This document shows positions 26,291 through 34,968 of a DNA stretch of 64,000 nucleotides, piece by piece (within the stretch, counting starts at the first letter, position 1; each line of letters begins with the position of its first letter). The notes beneath the pieces were generated by a model that was not told the origin of the DNA, made no database searches, and worked only from the letters and a program-made list of their open reading frames with translations. The stretch is from JAADJA01 sp963840975 (GTDB lineage: Bacteria > Bacteroidota > Bacteroidia > Bacteroidales > JAADJA01). The position numbers and the translations under genes were made by a program. The stretch lies in contig CAWJBC010000002.1 of assembly GCA_963840975.1 (NCBI GenBank), positions 62,001 through 126,000 on the forward strand, in the 5' to 3' direction.

Positions 26291-27793
26291 TTACCCGCAA
26301 TGAAAATACTTCATCACTTGCTGCATCAGCTTTTCGGGATTATCTTTTATTTCGTCGCGCAAATGCCGGTCGTCAAATTTTCGCAGGTATTGAATGATGC
26401 CGTCAAGGGTTCCTTCAGAAAAAATATCATGTTTCAGGTAGATGTGCTTTTGGCGCTCAAGGGCTTCTGCTGATTCCCAGCAGGACGATGGAAGTTTGTT
26501 CAACTGGTCGAGGCGTTTTTTGTTTTTCTTGTCAAAAATATCCACATCCACATAGTTTTTGGTGGCATAATCGAGGGCATCTTTCATTTCGAGTCCGTGG
26601 CGGGCAGCGATCGCCATCCCAGCCATCAGAAGATAGACATCCGCCGAACCATCCGGGCTGCGCAACTCAACAGTTTGTTTTGAGGAAGAATCGGGAGGAT
26701 TCCCTTTTTCATTCGGATTGGCGTCAATCGCCATCAGGTTTTTGCCTGACCATCCCAACGGAACTCTCACAAGCACAGATCTGTTGCGGTCGCCCCAGCA
26801 AATATTGGTTGGCGCTTCCTGGTGAGGAACCAGCCTGAAATATGACATCGGATTAATGTTTCCGAAAGCCGTGAGTGAGGGAGCCAGATCGAGATAACCG
26901 GCTATGGTTTTTCTTGCAGCATCGGTCAGTTTTCCACCGTTGATCATCATGTTTTTCCCATCCTTCATCAGCCGTGAGTGGATGTGCATGCCGCTTCCAG
27001 CTTTACCCGCAGTGATTTTTGGAGCAAAAGTAATGGTTACTCCTTTTTTATATGCCAACGTCCTCAGTATCCATTTGGCTACCAGCAACTGGTCGGCGGC
27101 ATCTTCAATGTTGGCAGGCAGAAATTCAATTTCATTCTGCTCATATTCCAGATCATCAACTATAAAATTACCTACCTCCGAATGTCCGTATTTGATCAAT
27201 CCTCCTGACTGCGCAATGGCATACATCGCTTCCCTCCTGAAATTAGCCCACTTGGAAAAGGGTTCTGCTTCGTGGTATCCTCTTTGGTCGGTAGCCTGAA
27301 ACAGCGGTCCTTTCTGGCTGATGACATAATACTCCAGCTCTCCCATTGCTTCCAGGGTAAAGCCCGTTTTTTCTTTCAGCTTGTCATGCGCTTTTTTTAA
27401 GATATACTGCGGAGAACTTGCCAGGGGTTCGCCATCCTTATTATAATAGGAACAAAGGATATCAAGCATAGGGACTTCCCCGAAAGGATTGAGAAAAGCA
27501 GTTTTATACCTGGGTATTACATATAAATCGCTTGAACCGGCTTCAATAAAGGAAAACAAACTTGACCCATCCACTCTTTCACCGGCAGACAGTATGCTGT
27601 CCAAATGTTTTTTACTGTTAATGACAAAATTTAGTGCTTTCAGACGTCCATCCCAGCCGCAATATCTTAGGTTGATCATAACAATGTCGTGGTCTTCAAC
27701 ATACCGGATCAGATCAGCTTTTGTAAAATCTCCCGAAGGCTTGTTCAGGTACTGAACCAGCGGGTTAGGATTCATTTCGGTGTAATGATTCAT
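26291..27793 (-). CDS. Glutamine synthetase family protein
   Basis: This 500-residue enzyme belongs to the GlnA superfamily. It has a beta-grasp N-domain (residues about 20-110) and a catalytic domain with metal-binding and substrate motifs: LEAMGELEYYVIS, NEIEFLPANIEDAADQ, APKITAGKAGSGMHIHSRL (glycine-binding region), NRSVLVRVPLGW and VELRSPDGSADVYLLMAGM. It would ligate ammonia to glutamate with ATP, or act on a related amine; the subfamily cannot be fixed by eye. It is cytoplasmic and transcribed alone from a strong promoter. ATG at 27793 or 27775 (MNPNPL) are both possible starts. Confidence 0.9.
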   Translation of the reverse strand: MNHYTEMNPNPLVQYLNKPSGDFTKADLIRYVEDHDIVMINLRYCGWDGRLKALNFVINSKKHLDSILSAGERVDGSSLFSFIEAGSSDLYVIPRYKTAFLNPFGEVPMLDILCSYYNKDGEPLASSPQYILKKAHDKLKEKTGFTLEAMGELEYYVISQKGPLFQATDQRGYHEAEPFSKWANFRREAMYAIAQSGGLIKYGHSEVGNFIVDDLEYEQNEIEFLPANIEDAADQLLVAKWILRTLAYKKGVTITFAPKITAGKAGSGMHIHSRLMKDGKNMMINGGKLTDAARKTIAGYLDLAPSLTAFGNINPMSYFRLVPHQEAPTNICWGDRNRSVLVRVPLGWSGKNLMAIDANPNEKGNPPDSSSKQTVELRSPDGSADVYLLMAGMAIAARHGLEMKDALDYATKNYVDVDIFDKKNKKRLDQLNKLPSSCWESAEALERQKHIYLKHDIFSEGTLDGIIQYLRKFDDRHLRDEIKDNPEKLMQQVMKYFHCG

Positions 27794-27816
27794 AATATCA
27801 ATCCTTTAAACAGGGC

Positions 27817-27846
27817 GCAAACTTAAATAATTTTCAGTTGTACAAA
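27817..27846 (-). promoter_or_regulatory. Bacteroidota-type promoter for the glutamine synthetase-family gene
   Basis: On the minus strand TTTG (27846-27843), a 17-nt spacer, and TAAGTTTGC (27825-27817) match the full consensus. The predicted leader to the ATG at 27793 is short, about 15 nt. Confidence 0.7.
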
Positions 27847-27958
27847 GAATGTTTCCTATTATTTTCAGCATTTAATCAGCCTTTGCTTTTTAATACCGGA
27901 TTATCTCCATTCAATTTCTTTACCTAATTTTACCGCACAAAAATTATTGATTTAATCT

Positions 27959-29008
27959 ATGAACGAAATCCTATTCTTCTCTGTATTCATGGTGTTCATC
28001 CTGGCTATTTTACTGGTTGACCTTGTTGTGATCGGCAGAAACAGTCATACTTTATCATTTCGTGAAGCCCTCTCCTGGACACTTGTATGGGTTGCCTTTT
28101 CTTTATCATTCTATATATTGTTAAGGTTTTATGGTCATTTATTACACGACCTCCAGGATGTTGAATCCATCCAAAACAATATCCTTAAATTCAAACATCA
28201 GATCAATATTGACGGTTTATCTTTCCAGGAAGCGCTCAAAGTTTACAACCATAATCTATCGCTTGAATACCTTACAGGATATATCATTGAGTACACTCTT
28301 TCGATTGACAATATTTTTGTGATCCTAATGATCTTTCTTTCTTTTAACATTCCAACGCGGCTTTATAAAAAAGTGTTGTTTTGGGGTATTTTGGGCGCTC
28401 TGGTATTCCGTTTCATTTTTATTTTTGTCGCCAGCGCTCTTATCCAGCGTTTCGAATGGGTACTTTATGTTTTCGGAGGCTTCCTGTTGATCATCGCTAT
28501 TAAGATGGCTTGGGAGTTTCTGTCGGCAAAGGAATCGAAAAAAGTTGACACCGAGCATCATCCGATGGTCACTTTTTTAAGTAAAATATTTCTGATCAAG
28601 AAAAAAGACGACACCGACAGGTTTTGGGTTCGTGAAAACAGGAAACTGTACATCACACCGCTTTTTATCGTTTTAATGGTGGTGGAGTTTTCGGATGTGT
28701 TGTTTGCTGTGGATTCGGTGCCGGCTGTTTTTTCGGTGACGCGCGATCCCTACATTGTCTTCTTCTCAAACATATTTGCTATTTTGGGGCTAAGGTCGTT
28801 GTTTTTCCTGGTAAGCGATATGGTATCCCGGTTTCGTTTTCTCAAATTGGGTCTCGCCTTCTTATTGGGATTTGTCGGGCTTAAAATGCTTATTCATTTA
28901 CCGTTGACTTCCAATCAATCCCTGGTTATCATACTTTCGATCCTCGCTTTTTTTATCCTTCTTTCTATTTTCTTTCCAATGAGAACAAAGGTCAAAAACG
29001 GTAGTTGA
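27959..29008 (+). CDS. TerC family integral membrane protein
   Basis: This 349-residue polytopic membrane protein has about nine transmembrane segments. TerC-family hallmarks are FREALSWTLVWVAFSL, YLTGYIIEYTLSIDNIFVIL (conserved Ser-Leu-Ser-x-Asp-Asn), and VEFSDVLFAVDSVPAVFSVT (Asp-x-x-Phe-Ala-x-Asp-Ser). TerC homologues are linked to tellurite resistance and to manganese/metal export during protein secretion; no ter operon is nearby, so a metal-export or envelope role is more likely. The gene is convergent with meaB, with only 3 nt between the stops. Confidence 0.92.
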   Translation: MNEILFFSVFMVFILAILLVDLVVIGRNSHTLSFREALSWTLVWVAFSLSFYILLRFYGHLLHDLQDVESIQNNILKFKHQINIDGLSFQEALKVYNHNLSLEYLTGYIIEYTLSIDNIFVILMIFLSFNIPTRLYKKVLFWGILGALVFRFIFIFVASALIQRFEWVLYVFGGFLLIIAIKMAWEFLSAKESKKVDTEHHPMVTFLSKIFLIKKKDDTDRFWVRENRKLYITPLFIVLMVVEFSDVLFAVDSVPAVFSVTRDPYIVFFSNIFAILGLRSLFFLVSDMVSRFRFLKLGLAFLLGFVGLKMLIHLPLTSNQSLVIILSILAFFILLSIFFPMRTKVKNGS

Positions 29009-29011
29009 AAT

Positions 29012-30103
29012 TCATTTTCCAAAGTATTTATCCAATAATTGCCTGGCAGCGGAAAATGGCGTTAGTTGTCCGCTGACCACTTCCTTTTCGATTGCAGGCA
29101 GAACCTGTTGGATGTTCTTTTTGGAATAAAACCTGTTTAAAAGATTTTCCTGAAGGGTACTGTAGAAGTGATTCCGGTTTTGCTCCATTCGGTTTTTATG
29201 AAAGTATCCATTATCTTCTGTTAATTTCCGGTATTTTTCAATCATCTCCCATACCCTGTGAATTCCTTCTTTTGTCGTTGCAGAGCAGATGTCAACCTGT
29301 GTTGTCCATCCTGAATTGGGTGGTGGGAAAAAATGAACAGCATTGGCATAATCGGTTTTCGCCAACTCCGCTTTCAGAAGGTTATCGCCATCAGCTTTGT
29401 TGATAACGATCATATCCGCCATCTCCATGATGCCTCTTTTGATTCCCTGAAGTTCGTCTCCAGCGCCGGCTAACATCAGCAGAAGGAAAAAATCAACCAT
29501 CGAATGAACGGCGGTTTCTGATTGACCCACTCCAACAGTTTCGACAAAGATGGTATCAAAGCCACCGGCTTCGCAAAGGATGATGATTTCCTTTGTTTTT
29601 CGTGCAACACCTCCTAACGAACCTGCCGATGGTGAAGGGCGGATATAAGCATTGGGATCGGACGAAAGTTTCTCCATCCTTGTTTTGTCACCCAAAATGC
29701 TGCCTTTTGTTTTTTCACTGCTGGGGTCAATGGCAAGAACAGCAAGCCTTCTTCCACGTGCTGTTAAATCCGTTCCAAGAGCTTCAATGAAAGTGCTTTT
29801 ACCCACACCCGGAACGCCTGTAATTCCCACCCTGATTGAGTTGCCTGAAAAGGGCAGACATTGATCCACGATTTCCTGGGCTATTTGTTGATGCCGGGGA
29901 AGGGAGCTTTCGATCATTGTAATTGCTTTGCTGAGAATCATCCTGTTGCCGCTTCGGATTCCTTCAATAAAATCGTTTGCCACCTGAAACCCGTTGCCTT
30001 TCTTTTTCATTTGATTGGCTGCATCCGGATGAAATGAAGCAGGCTGTGCTATCCCTTTGTTGACTTTAAGTGCAGACTTGTTATGATCCGATTTTTTTGA
30101 CAA
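29012..30103 (-). CDS. meaB: Methylmalonyl-CoA mutase-associated GTPase MeaB
   Basis: This 363-residue G3E-family P-loop GTPase has Walker A GVPGVGKST (residues 97-104), AVLAIDPSSEKTKGSILGDK, the ETVGVGQSE switch region, and NKAD. MeaB chaperones and protects adenosylcobalamin-dependent methylmalonyl-CoA mutase. The mutase genes themselves are not in this window, which is common. The first ~35 residues are polar and variable, so a downstream start is possible. Cytoplasmic; supports a B12-dependent propionate/succinate pathway in the organism (inference). Confidence 0.95.
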   Translation of the reverse strand: MSKKSDHNKSALKVNKGIAQPASFHPDAANQMKKKGNGFQVANDFIEGIRSGNRMILSKAITMIESSLPRHQQIAQEIVDQCLPFSGNSIRVGITGVPGVGKSTFIEALGTDLTARGRRLAVLAIDPSSEKTKGSILGDKTRMEKLSSDPNAYIRPSPSAGSLGGVARKTKEIIILCEAGGFDTIFVETVGVGQSETAVHSMVDFFLLLMLAGAGDELQGIKRGIMEMADMIVINKADGDNLLKAELAKTDYANAVHFFPPPNSGWTTQVDICSATTKEGIHRVWEMIEKYRKLTEDNGYFHKNRMEQNRNHFYSTLQENLLNRFYSKKNIQQVLPAIEKEVVSGQLTPFSAARQLLDKYFGK

Positions 30104-30150
30104 ATCAATTTTTTTGACAAAGATAATTAAGATTGATAAGTATATTTTTC

Positions 30151-30159
30151 TAATTTTGC
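30151..30159 (+). promoter_or_regulatory. -7 element of the tRNA-Lys promoter
   Basis: TAATTTTGC is a full TAnnTTTGC match ending 8 nt before the tRNA 5' end. A TTG at 30133-30135 is 15 nt upstream, slightly close for the -33 element. Confidence 0.6.
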
Positions 30160-30167
30160 CGCCTTTA

Positions 30168-30240
30168 CTCTCCGTAGCTCAGCTGGTAGAGCAATTGACT
30201 CTTAATCAATGGGTCGCAGGTTCGAGCCCTGCCGGGGAGA
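30168..30240 (+). tRNA. tRNA-Lys (anticodon CTT)
   Basis: A 73-nt cloverleaf: acceptor CTCTCCG pairing with CGGGGAG (one T-G wobble), D arm GCTC...GAGC, anticodon stem ATTGA/TCAAT with loop CTCTTAA and anticodon CTT at 30201-30203, and T arm GCAGG-TTCGAGC-CCTGC. The discriminator base is A at 30240. CCA is not encoded. It decodes AAG lysine codons. Confidence 0.96.
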
Positions 30241-30246
30241 CTTGGG

Positions 30247-30280
30247 AAAGTGATTTTTAAAAAGAGGATCACTTTTTTTT
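30247..30280 (+). terminator. Rho-independent terminator of the tRNA-Lys transcript
   Basis: AAAGTGAT (30247-30254) pairs with ATCACTTT (30268-30275), followed by an uninterrupted T-run to 30280. It begins 7 nt after the tRNA 3' end. Confidence 0.8.
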
Positions 30281-30311
30281 ATTGCAGAAAACAGAAAATA
30301 ACCTGAAAGCA

Positions 30312-30372
30312 GGCAGGGCGAGAAGTTTATCCCGCAAAGCGGAGCGAGTGCGGGAAGCCCTGCCGGGGAGAC
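30312..30372. repeat. GC-rich nested hairpin containing a copy of the tRNA-Lys 3' end
   Basis: AGCCCTGCCGGGGAGAC at 30356-30372 repeats the tRNA 3' end plus one base (30225-30241) exactly over 17 nt, 131 nt downstream. The same copy also forms one arm of a nested hairpin: GGCAGGGC (30312-30319) with GCCCTGCC (30357-30364), enclosing CCCGC/GCGGG. It could be an attachment-site duplication or a chance of the palindrome; there is no integrase here. Confidence 0.55.
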
Positions 30373-30380
30373 AAACTGAT

Positions 30381-30412
30381 AAAAAAAAGTCCATCGCAAT
30401 CAATGGACTTTT
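30381..30412 (-). terminator. Rho-independent terminator for the gene at 30428-30763
   Basis: AAAAGTCCAT (30385-30394) and ATGGACTTTT (30403-30412) form a perfect 10-bp stem with an 8-nt loop. Read on the minus strand it is followed by a T8 tract (30388-30381), 16 nt after the end of the minus-strand gene. Confidence 0.88.
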
Positions 30413-30427
30413 CTCATTTTGTGGTGA

Positions 30428-30763
30428 TCATCGAATCGGTTTGACCGTTTGCAGGTTTTCTAAGCTGCTTGTTTCAGGTAATGCTTCCAAATCCATAGTG
30501 AAGAAGGCTATCCATTCCTCATATTTTCCATGGATAAAGTAAAAGCGGTGGTTGAAAGAGACTCTTGCAACATAAAGACCGTTCTGGTCAACCTGCAGGA
30601 AGCTCATATCAAGCTGTTCGTACATAGCCCTGACGAGCTGACGATTTTGCATCGCTTTTTTTAAGTGAATTTTTACACATACCGGACCGGGATCAACGGA
30701 AGCGAAGTTAATTGTCGCAAATGATAAAAATGCGATTACAAGTGCAATTTTTGTTGTTTTCAT
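30428..30763 (-). CDS. Small exported protein of unknown function
   Basis: The protein is 111 residues with a Sec signal peptide of ~21 residues (TKIALVIAFLSFATINFA). The mature part contains a basic helix (CVKIHLKKAMQNRQLVRAMY) and two beta hairpins (LYVARVSFNHRFYFIHGKYE). I recognise no family. The ATG is supported by a strong Shine-Dalgarno (AAAGGAG), unusual for this window where most starts lack one, and by a clean terminator downstream. It is a single-gene unit in the periplasm or cell exterior. Confidence 0.7.
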   Translation of the reverse strand: MKTTKIALVIAFLSFATINFASVDPGPVCVKIHLKKAMQNRQLVRAMYEQLDMSFLQVDQNGLYVARVSFNHRFYFIHGKYEEWIAFFTMDLEALPETSSLENLQTVKPIR

Positions 30764-30972
30764 GGTTTTCTCCTTTTTTTAATTAGTGAATAAATGATTG
30801 TTTGGTTATGATAAGAACGATTGAACAAATTGGTATTAAAATTTATAAAGCAAATTTAGAATGACTCAAAACAGGATTCATGGCAGAATTCTGCCAATAT
30901 TTTTTTCAGTGGTTTTCATTGGGTTGATAGAACAGAAGGCAATTATACCTTAAAGGTTAATATTGTCGAAAT

Positions 30973-31002
30973 TTTGATCTCCTTGTTTTCGATTATTTTT
31001 GC
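30973..31002 (+). promoter_or_regulatory. Bacteroidota-type promoter for mgsA
   Basis: TTTG at 30973-30976, a 17-nt spacer, and TATTTTTGC at 30994-31002 match the consensus completely. Because the -7 element covers the TTG at 30999, that codon cannot be the gene start; the ATG at 31017 is. The leader would be under 10 nt. Confidence 0.75.
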
Positions 31003-31016
31003 AAAAAATTCAAATA

Positions 31017-31490
31017 ATGAAAACGCGTAAAAACATTGCCCTTGTAGCTCATGATAAGAAGAAACAGGATATGGTGGAATGGGTGCGATGGAACAAAGAG
31101 ATTTTGGCGCCGCATGTTCTTGTTTGCACCGGAACCACAGGAAGATTGATACAGGATACCCTGATTACAGAAAAACATAATTTACCAACAAAGGATTTTG
31201 AAATCATCAGGTTAAAATCAGGTCCGCTTGGCGGAGACCAGCAATTGGGAGCTATGATTGCTGAAGGGAAAATAGACGTGCTGATCTTTTTTTGGGATCC
31301 GATGGAGCAGCAACCTCACGATGTAGATGTGAAGGCACTGTTAAGAATTGCAGTTCTTTATAATATTCCTACTGCCTCCAACCGAACCTCCGCAGATTTT
31401 CTTATCTCATCCCCGTTGTTTGAATCGGATTATGAACCCATCGTCAAAGATTACCAGGATTACATTAGCCGAACGATAAAGGGAATTTAA
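31017..31490 (+). CDS. mgsA: Methylglyoxal synthase
   Basis: This 157-residue enzyme converts dihydroxyacetone phosphate to methylglyoxal and phosphate, a bypass that relieves sugar-phosphate stress. Motifs: ALVAHDKKK (His12, Asp13), the phosphate-binding VCTGTTGRLI, SGPLGGDQQLGAMI with the catalytic Asp74, FFWDPMEQQPHDVDVKALLR, and the NIPTASNRTSADFL C-terminal segment. Length and order match the MgsA family. It is transcribed alone from a consensus promoter with an almost leaderless mRNA. Confidence 0.96.
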   Translation: MKTRKNIALVAHDKKKQDMVEWVRWNKEILAPHVLVCTGTTGRLIQDTLITEKHNLPTKDFEIIRLKSGPLGGDQQLGAMIAEGKIDVLIFFWDPMEQQPHDVDVKALLRIAVLYNIPTASNRTSADFLISSPLFESDYEPIVKDYQDYISRTIKGI

Positions 31491-31524
31491 TTCACCCGGA
31501 CCAAGATTAAAAAACAATGCTGCT

Positions 31525-33510
31525 TTATTCCGGAACCTGTGAAGACTTGTTCAGGTTGATTATCCAGTTATCATTTTTATCCTTGTTATCAGCATTGCCG
31601 TTCATATCAAAATCTCCCTTCAGATAACCTGTATTACCCGATTGATAGCGCCAAACATCATCCATGTCGTTCTGGTCAATTACTCCATCGGAGTTACCAT
31701 CTCCTGAAACCATTCCCCAAATTCCGGGGACTATTTCATTTGCTCCTGACAAACCACCAAATATTTGTGATGAACCGGTTGTAAAGTTGTAGTGATAAAC
31801 ACCACCGGTAGCAATCAAAGGATTGGCGGACAAAATTCCCAAATGGTTGCGGTGCCATATCACTGCAAATAACTGATGAACGACTGAATGATTGAATTGA
31901 AGGCTTGATTCACCATCCAGACCAACAATAGATCCATCGCTAAGTAACCATGCCGCTTGTCTGCCGACTTTTGTTGAGGCATTCGCTTGTTCGGCAGTCG
32001 TGGCATCCCTTAGCTCAACAAGCACCCAATCAACAATATCAGGGCTTGAAATATTTGAAACAGTTCCACTTCCTGTAAATGACCAGGGGTTTGAAGCATA
32101 AGGCTGATTCAGTGGAAGTTTGTCCGGATTAAGATTGTTGCTCATTCCCGTTCCTTCATAAGGACCTTCAAGAAAAGCAGTCAGATCAAGGATTAGCTTG
32201 CTACCTTTGGGAGCCATGTCGAAAGAGGTATTCCAGTCATCAGGCGCCGCATCGTCCCAAACACTCTGGAGCGCCTGAGTAATATATCCATAACCTGATA
32301 AATTCAGCAAAAGCATGATAAAATTTGTATTTGATGAAGGGCTTCCTTCATTTCCATTGTAATGAGCAATAAGGGTTTCTGTAAATGCCGGTTCAACAGT
32401 TGTAGCCAAACTCTGACTAATGTTATAAGGCGGATTTGTCAGCAAATAAATAATAGTGGCTGGCAAACCCGATTGCAAATCCTGCAACCCGTATTGCTGG
32501 AATGTCAATGAACCTGTATTATAATCAATCTCTTCGACTCTTTTTCCAGTTATTATCAGGGTGGAATCGGTTTGCAAGTTACAAATCCGGTAAGGACAAG
32601 GCCAGGTTACAACCGATCCCGTTTCAACATCATAAACAGAATTTCCCGAAGGTGTTGTTTTTCTGAACATATCCTGTGCATGAAAATGACCGGTAAAAAC
32701 AACCTTTAATCCAAGGTCAGCCAATTGAGTTGAAATGTTATCCCAATCATCAATCACATATTCACCAAATATCATTTTCTGGTTGGTAAAATGTTGCACC
32801 AGGTTGTGATGCATCATCCCTATTATGATTTTACCCTGTCCATTGGCATCAATAATCCGGTCTTTTACCCATTGTAAAACCTGGGGTTTAAAGCCACCGC
32901 TTGTTTTTGGGTAATTTTCAATATAATTTGAATCGTAACGGCAAACATCCATTGCCAATATCTGAAGCCCGGGTATCGGTTCAACAACATAACTCAATGA
33001 AGCCGTATCGGTTGCTATGGCTTCATCAAATCCAAAATTGCCGTAAATCATTTTGAACTCCTCAGGACTGACACCTGGAACCGGATAAGTAACTGCGCCA
33101 TCAAATGCCCATGCCATCGGATTGTTGATGTCATGGTTTCCCGGACAAACGAAAACCTTTGTACCTGAATTTTCAAGCTGACTAAAGTAATCGGCCATTT
33201 TCTGGTGGCAGACCAGTTCACCGTCCTTGGTAATGTCGCCACTAACCAACAGAATATCCGGCTGTTCGCTGATAAGAGAATCGATCAGTGATTCGGTAAT
33301 GGCGTAACTTTCACGCAATAGTTTCCGATCATACATCAGGTATTCCTCAAAGGCAGGTCCGTCATTAATCAGCAGTGAAGTGTCAAAATAGTGGACATCC
33401 GAAATAACGCAAATTTTAATATTCTGGATTCCAACCTGAGCAATACTGTTCATTGTAAAAATATCAGCCAGCATAACGAGTAGTAAAAAGTAATTCCATT
33501 TAGTTTTCAT
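31525..33510 (-). CDS. Secreted metallophosphoesterase with dockerin-like C-terminus
   Basis: This 661-residue exported protein has a signal peptide (about 1-24) and then a calcineurin-like phosphoesterase domain: CVISDVHYFD, LLVSGDITKDGE, VFVCPGNHDIN, IGMMHHNLVQHF and VFTGHFHAQDMF carry the bimetal ligands. A ~200-residue middle region of beta/alpha sequence follows, and the C-terminus (GDGNSDGVIDQNDMD and GDFDMNGNADNKDKND) has calcium-binding dockerin-like loops. It probably hydrolyses phosphomonoesters or phosphodiesters outside the cytoplasm. No cohesin is present, so the dockerin-like part may only be a Ca-stabilised surface module. Confidence 0.85.
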   Translation of the reverse strand: MKTKWNYFLLLVMLADIFTMNSIAQVGIQNIKICVISDVHYFDTSLLINDGPAFEEYLMYDRKLLRESYAITESLIDSLISEQPDILLVSGDITKDGELVCHQKMADYFSQLENSGTKVFVCPGNHDINNPMAWAFDGAVTYPVPGVSPEEFKMIYGNFGFDEAIATDTASLSYVVEPIPGLQILAMDVCRYDSNYIENYPKTSGGFKPQVLQWVKDRIIDANGQGKIIIGMMHHNLVQHFTNQKMIFGEYVIDDWDNISTQLADLGLKVVFTGHFHAQDMFRKTTPSGNSVYDVETGSVVTWPCPYRICNLQTDSTLIITGKRVEEIDYNTGSLTFQQYGLQDLQSGLPATIIYLLTNPPYNISQSLATTVEPAFTETLIAHYNGNEGSPSSNTNFIMLLLNLSGYGYITQALQSVWDDAAPDDWNTSFDMAPKGSKLILDLTAFLEGPYEGTGMSNNLNPDKLPLNQPYASNPWSFTGSGTVSNISSPDIVDWVLVELRDATTAEQANASTKVGRQAAWLLSDGSIVGLDGESSLQFNHSVVHQLFAVIWHRNHLGILSANPLIATGGVYHYNFTTGSSQIFGGLSGANEIVPGIWGMVSGDGNSDGVIDQNDMDDVWRYQSGNTGYLKGDFDMNGNADNKDKNDNWIINLNKSSQVPE

Positions 33511-33634
33511 AGTTGCTAATTTTATTTGCTCAAAAGTAAGAAAATATTTTCAGATAAAAGTTTTGGAACGATTTTAAAAGCCTTAGTAAACAAGCCTTTA
33601 ACGGGTATTATCGGACAAAACCCGGCAATTGGAT

Positions 33635-34751
33635 TCAGAAAATGAAAATCTTTTTGGTAACAGAGAGGGTTTCCGATTTATAAACTATCAAATAGATCCC
33701 GGCTGAAAAGTCCATCGGTACGTCAATCGAATTTTCATCCCTGATAACTCTTTCAAATAAGACGTTACCCTCCAGAGATAGAATTTGTAAAAATCCTTTC
33801 AGCATGACACCATTTTCTCCCGTGATGGAAAGAGAATTAAGATTCTGAATAATTCTAATCTGCGAAGTTACAGGGGTTTCAACTGTGGTTAAATAGCCGG
33901 AAAGATCGAGAGAATAAATTGTCGGTTCTAAAACACCAGCATACTTTTCACTGCTCGCATAAGCCATATTATTGCCGGCATAGCATATCCCTTCAACCTG
34001 CGTTAGCATGGTCCATATCAGCTTCGTACTGCTTCCACCAAAAAAATCAATGCCTGAAAAACCAGTAAACAGCCAGGTATATGTTCCGCCGCTTTCGTTA
34101 TAACCGGCGAGCAAAATCGTATTCGATGACGGTATTATTTCGGCGGCTGTAATCAGACAATTGACATCGAAACCAGAAAGGTATTGAGCTACATAAGTTC
34201 CGGGTATTTTAGGAAGTTCATAAACTTTGGTTTGGTGATCAATCCAGTTTTTAGTAAACAGGTACAAATGGTCCTGAAAACAAAGTCAGCGCTTCGCAAT
34301 CAAAATTTGTATAATGGTAATTGGGTTCAAACGAAGACTGATCGCTGTATGAAAAATGTATCTTCTCTGCATCCACATCATTGCTCGAAGCCATATCCGA
34401 TCTGCTAATCCTATAAATTTTCAGGTTGGTGCGGCTGCCATCATTGTTTCCAAAATCCCCAATATAAATATAAGTTTCATCAGCAGCAATATCTTCCCAA
34501 TCCACATTGTTAGCTTCATGAACAATAACAGTCCTGATGATGCTTCCATCATTCAGATTGATCAGGTATAATTCAGTTTCACCGCCATTGTCGTTATGGG
34601 TCCATATTTCTCCGTTCAGGTTCACAAGACCGGATGTTTCATTCAAAGTCGAAGACAATGTTGTAACAACCGACGGTGTTATAAAATTCTGAGATTTTAG
34701 CGGCTGAAAAAAGATTAAAAGGAATGCGACCAGGATAAAATATACTCTCAT
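33635..34751 (-). pseudogene. Secreted T9SS protein, interrupted by a +1 frameshift
   Basis: Two frames join into a ~371-residue protein. From the ATG at 34751: a signal peptide ending in LKSQ, a beta-propeller-like region (ETSGLVNLNGEIWTHNDNGG, NVDWEDIAADETYIYIGDFG), and TNFDCEALTLF, after which the frame is lost. The next frame resumes DHLYLFTKNWIDHQTKVYEL and ends in a T9SS-type domain (GIYLIVYKSE, KKIFIF). One extra T in the TTTT run at about 34271-34274 restores the frame. It looks otherwise intact, so the break may be an assembly insertion. Function unknown; exported surface protein. Confidence 0.75.
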
Positions 34752-34928
34752 GAAAAATATTTATTCTCTTTTACTAAATTTTATTCCAGACAGTTGCATA
34801 ACAAATTGGGTTGCATGCAGAGTATGGTCATGGGTTATCCAATTAATGTTTCAATTTACTTTGCATTGATATTGATGCGAAGTCAAAAACAAAAGAATAA
34901 AAAAAATCCGTTCGGCTAAAAAGATTTA

Positions 34929-34936
34929 TAATTTTG
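34929..34936 (+). promoter_or_regulatory. Candidate -7 element for the M3 peptidase gene
   Basis: TAATTTTG is a full TAnnTTTG match 32 nt before the ATG at 34969. No TTG is found at the expected upstream spacing. Confidence 0.45.
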
Positions 34937-34968
34937 GCGGCAGTAGAAATTAAAAAATTAATATCAAA

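Noticed and set aside
30202..30399. Minus-strand open frame across the tRNA-Lys gene, ending in a GSNLRPID-like sequence
   Set aside because: It is antisense to the tRNA and its terminator; this C-terminus is a known artefact of translating tRNA DNA.
31525..31710. Cellulosome-type dockerin implying a cohesin scaffold
   Set aside because: No cohesin or scaffoldin is visible, and isolated dockerin-like calcium loops are common in Bacteroidota surface proteins.
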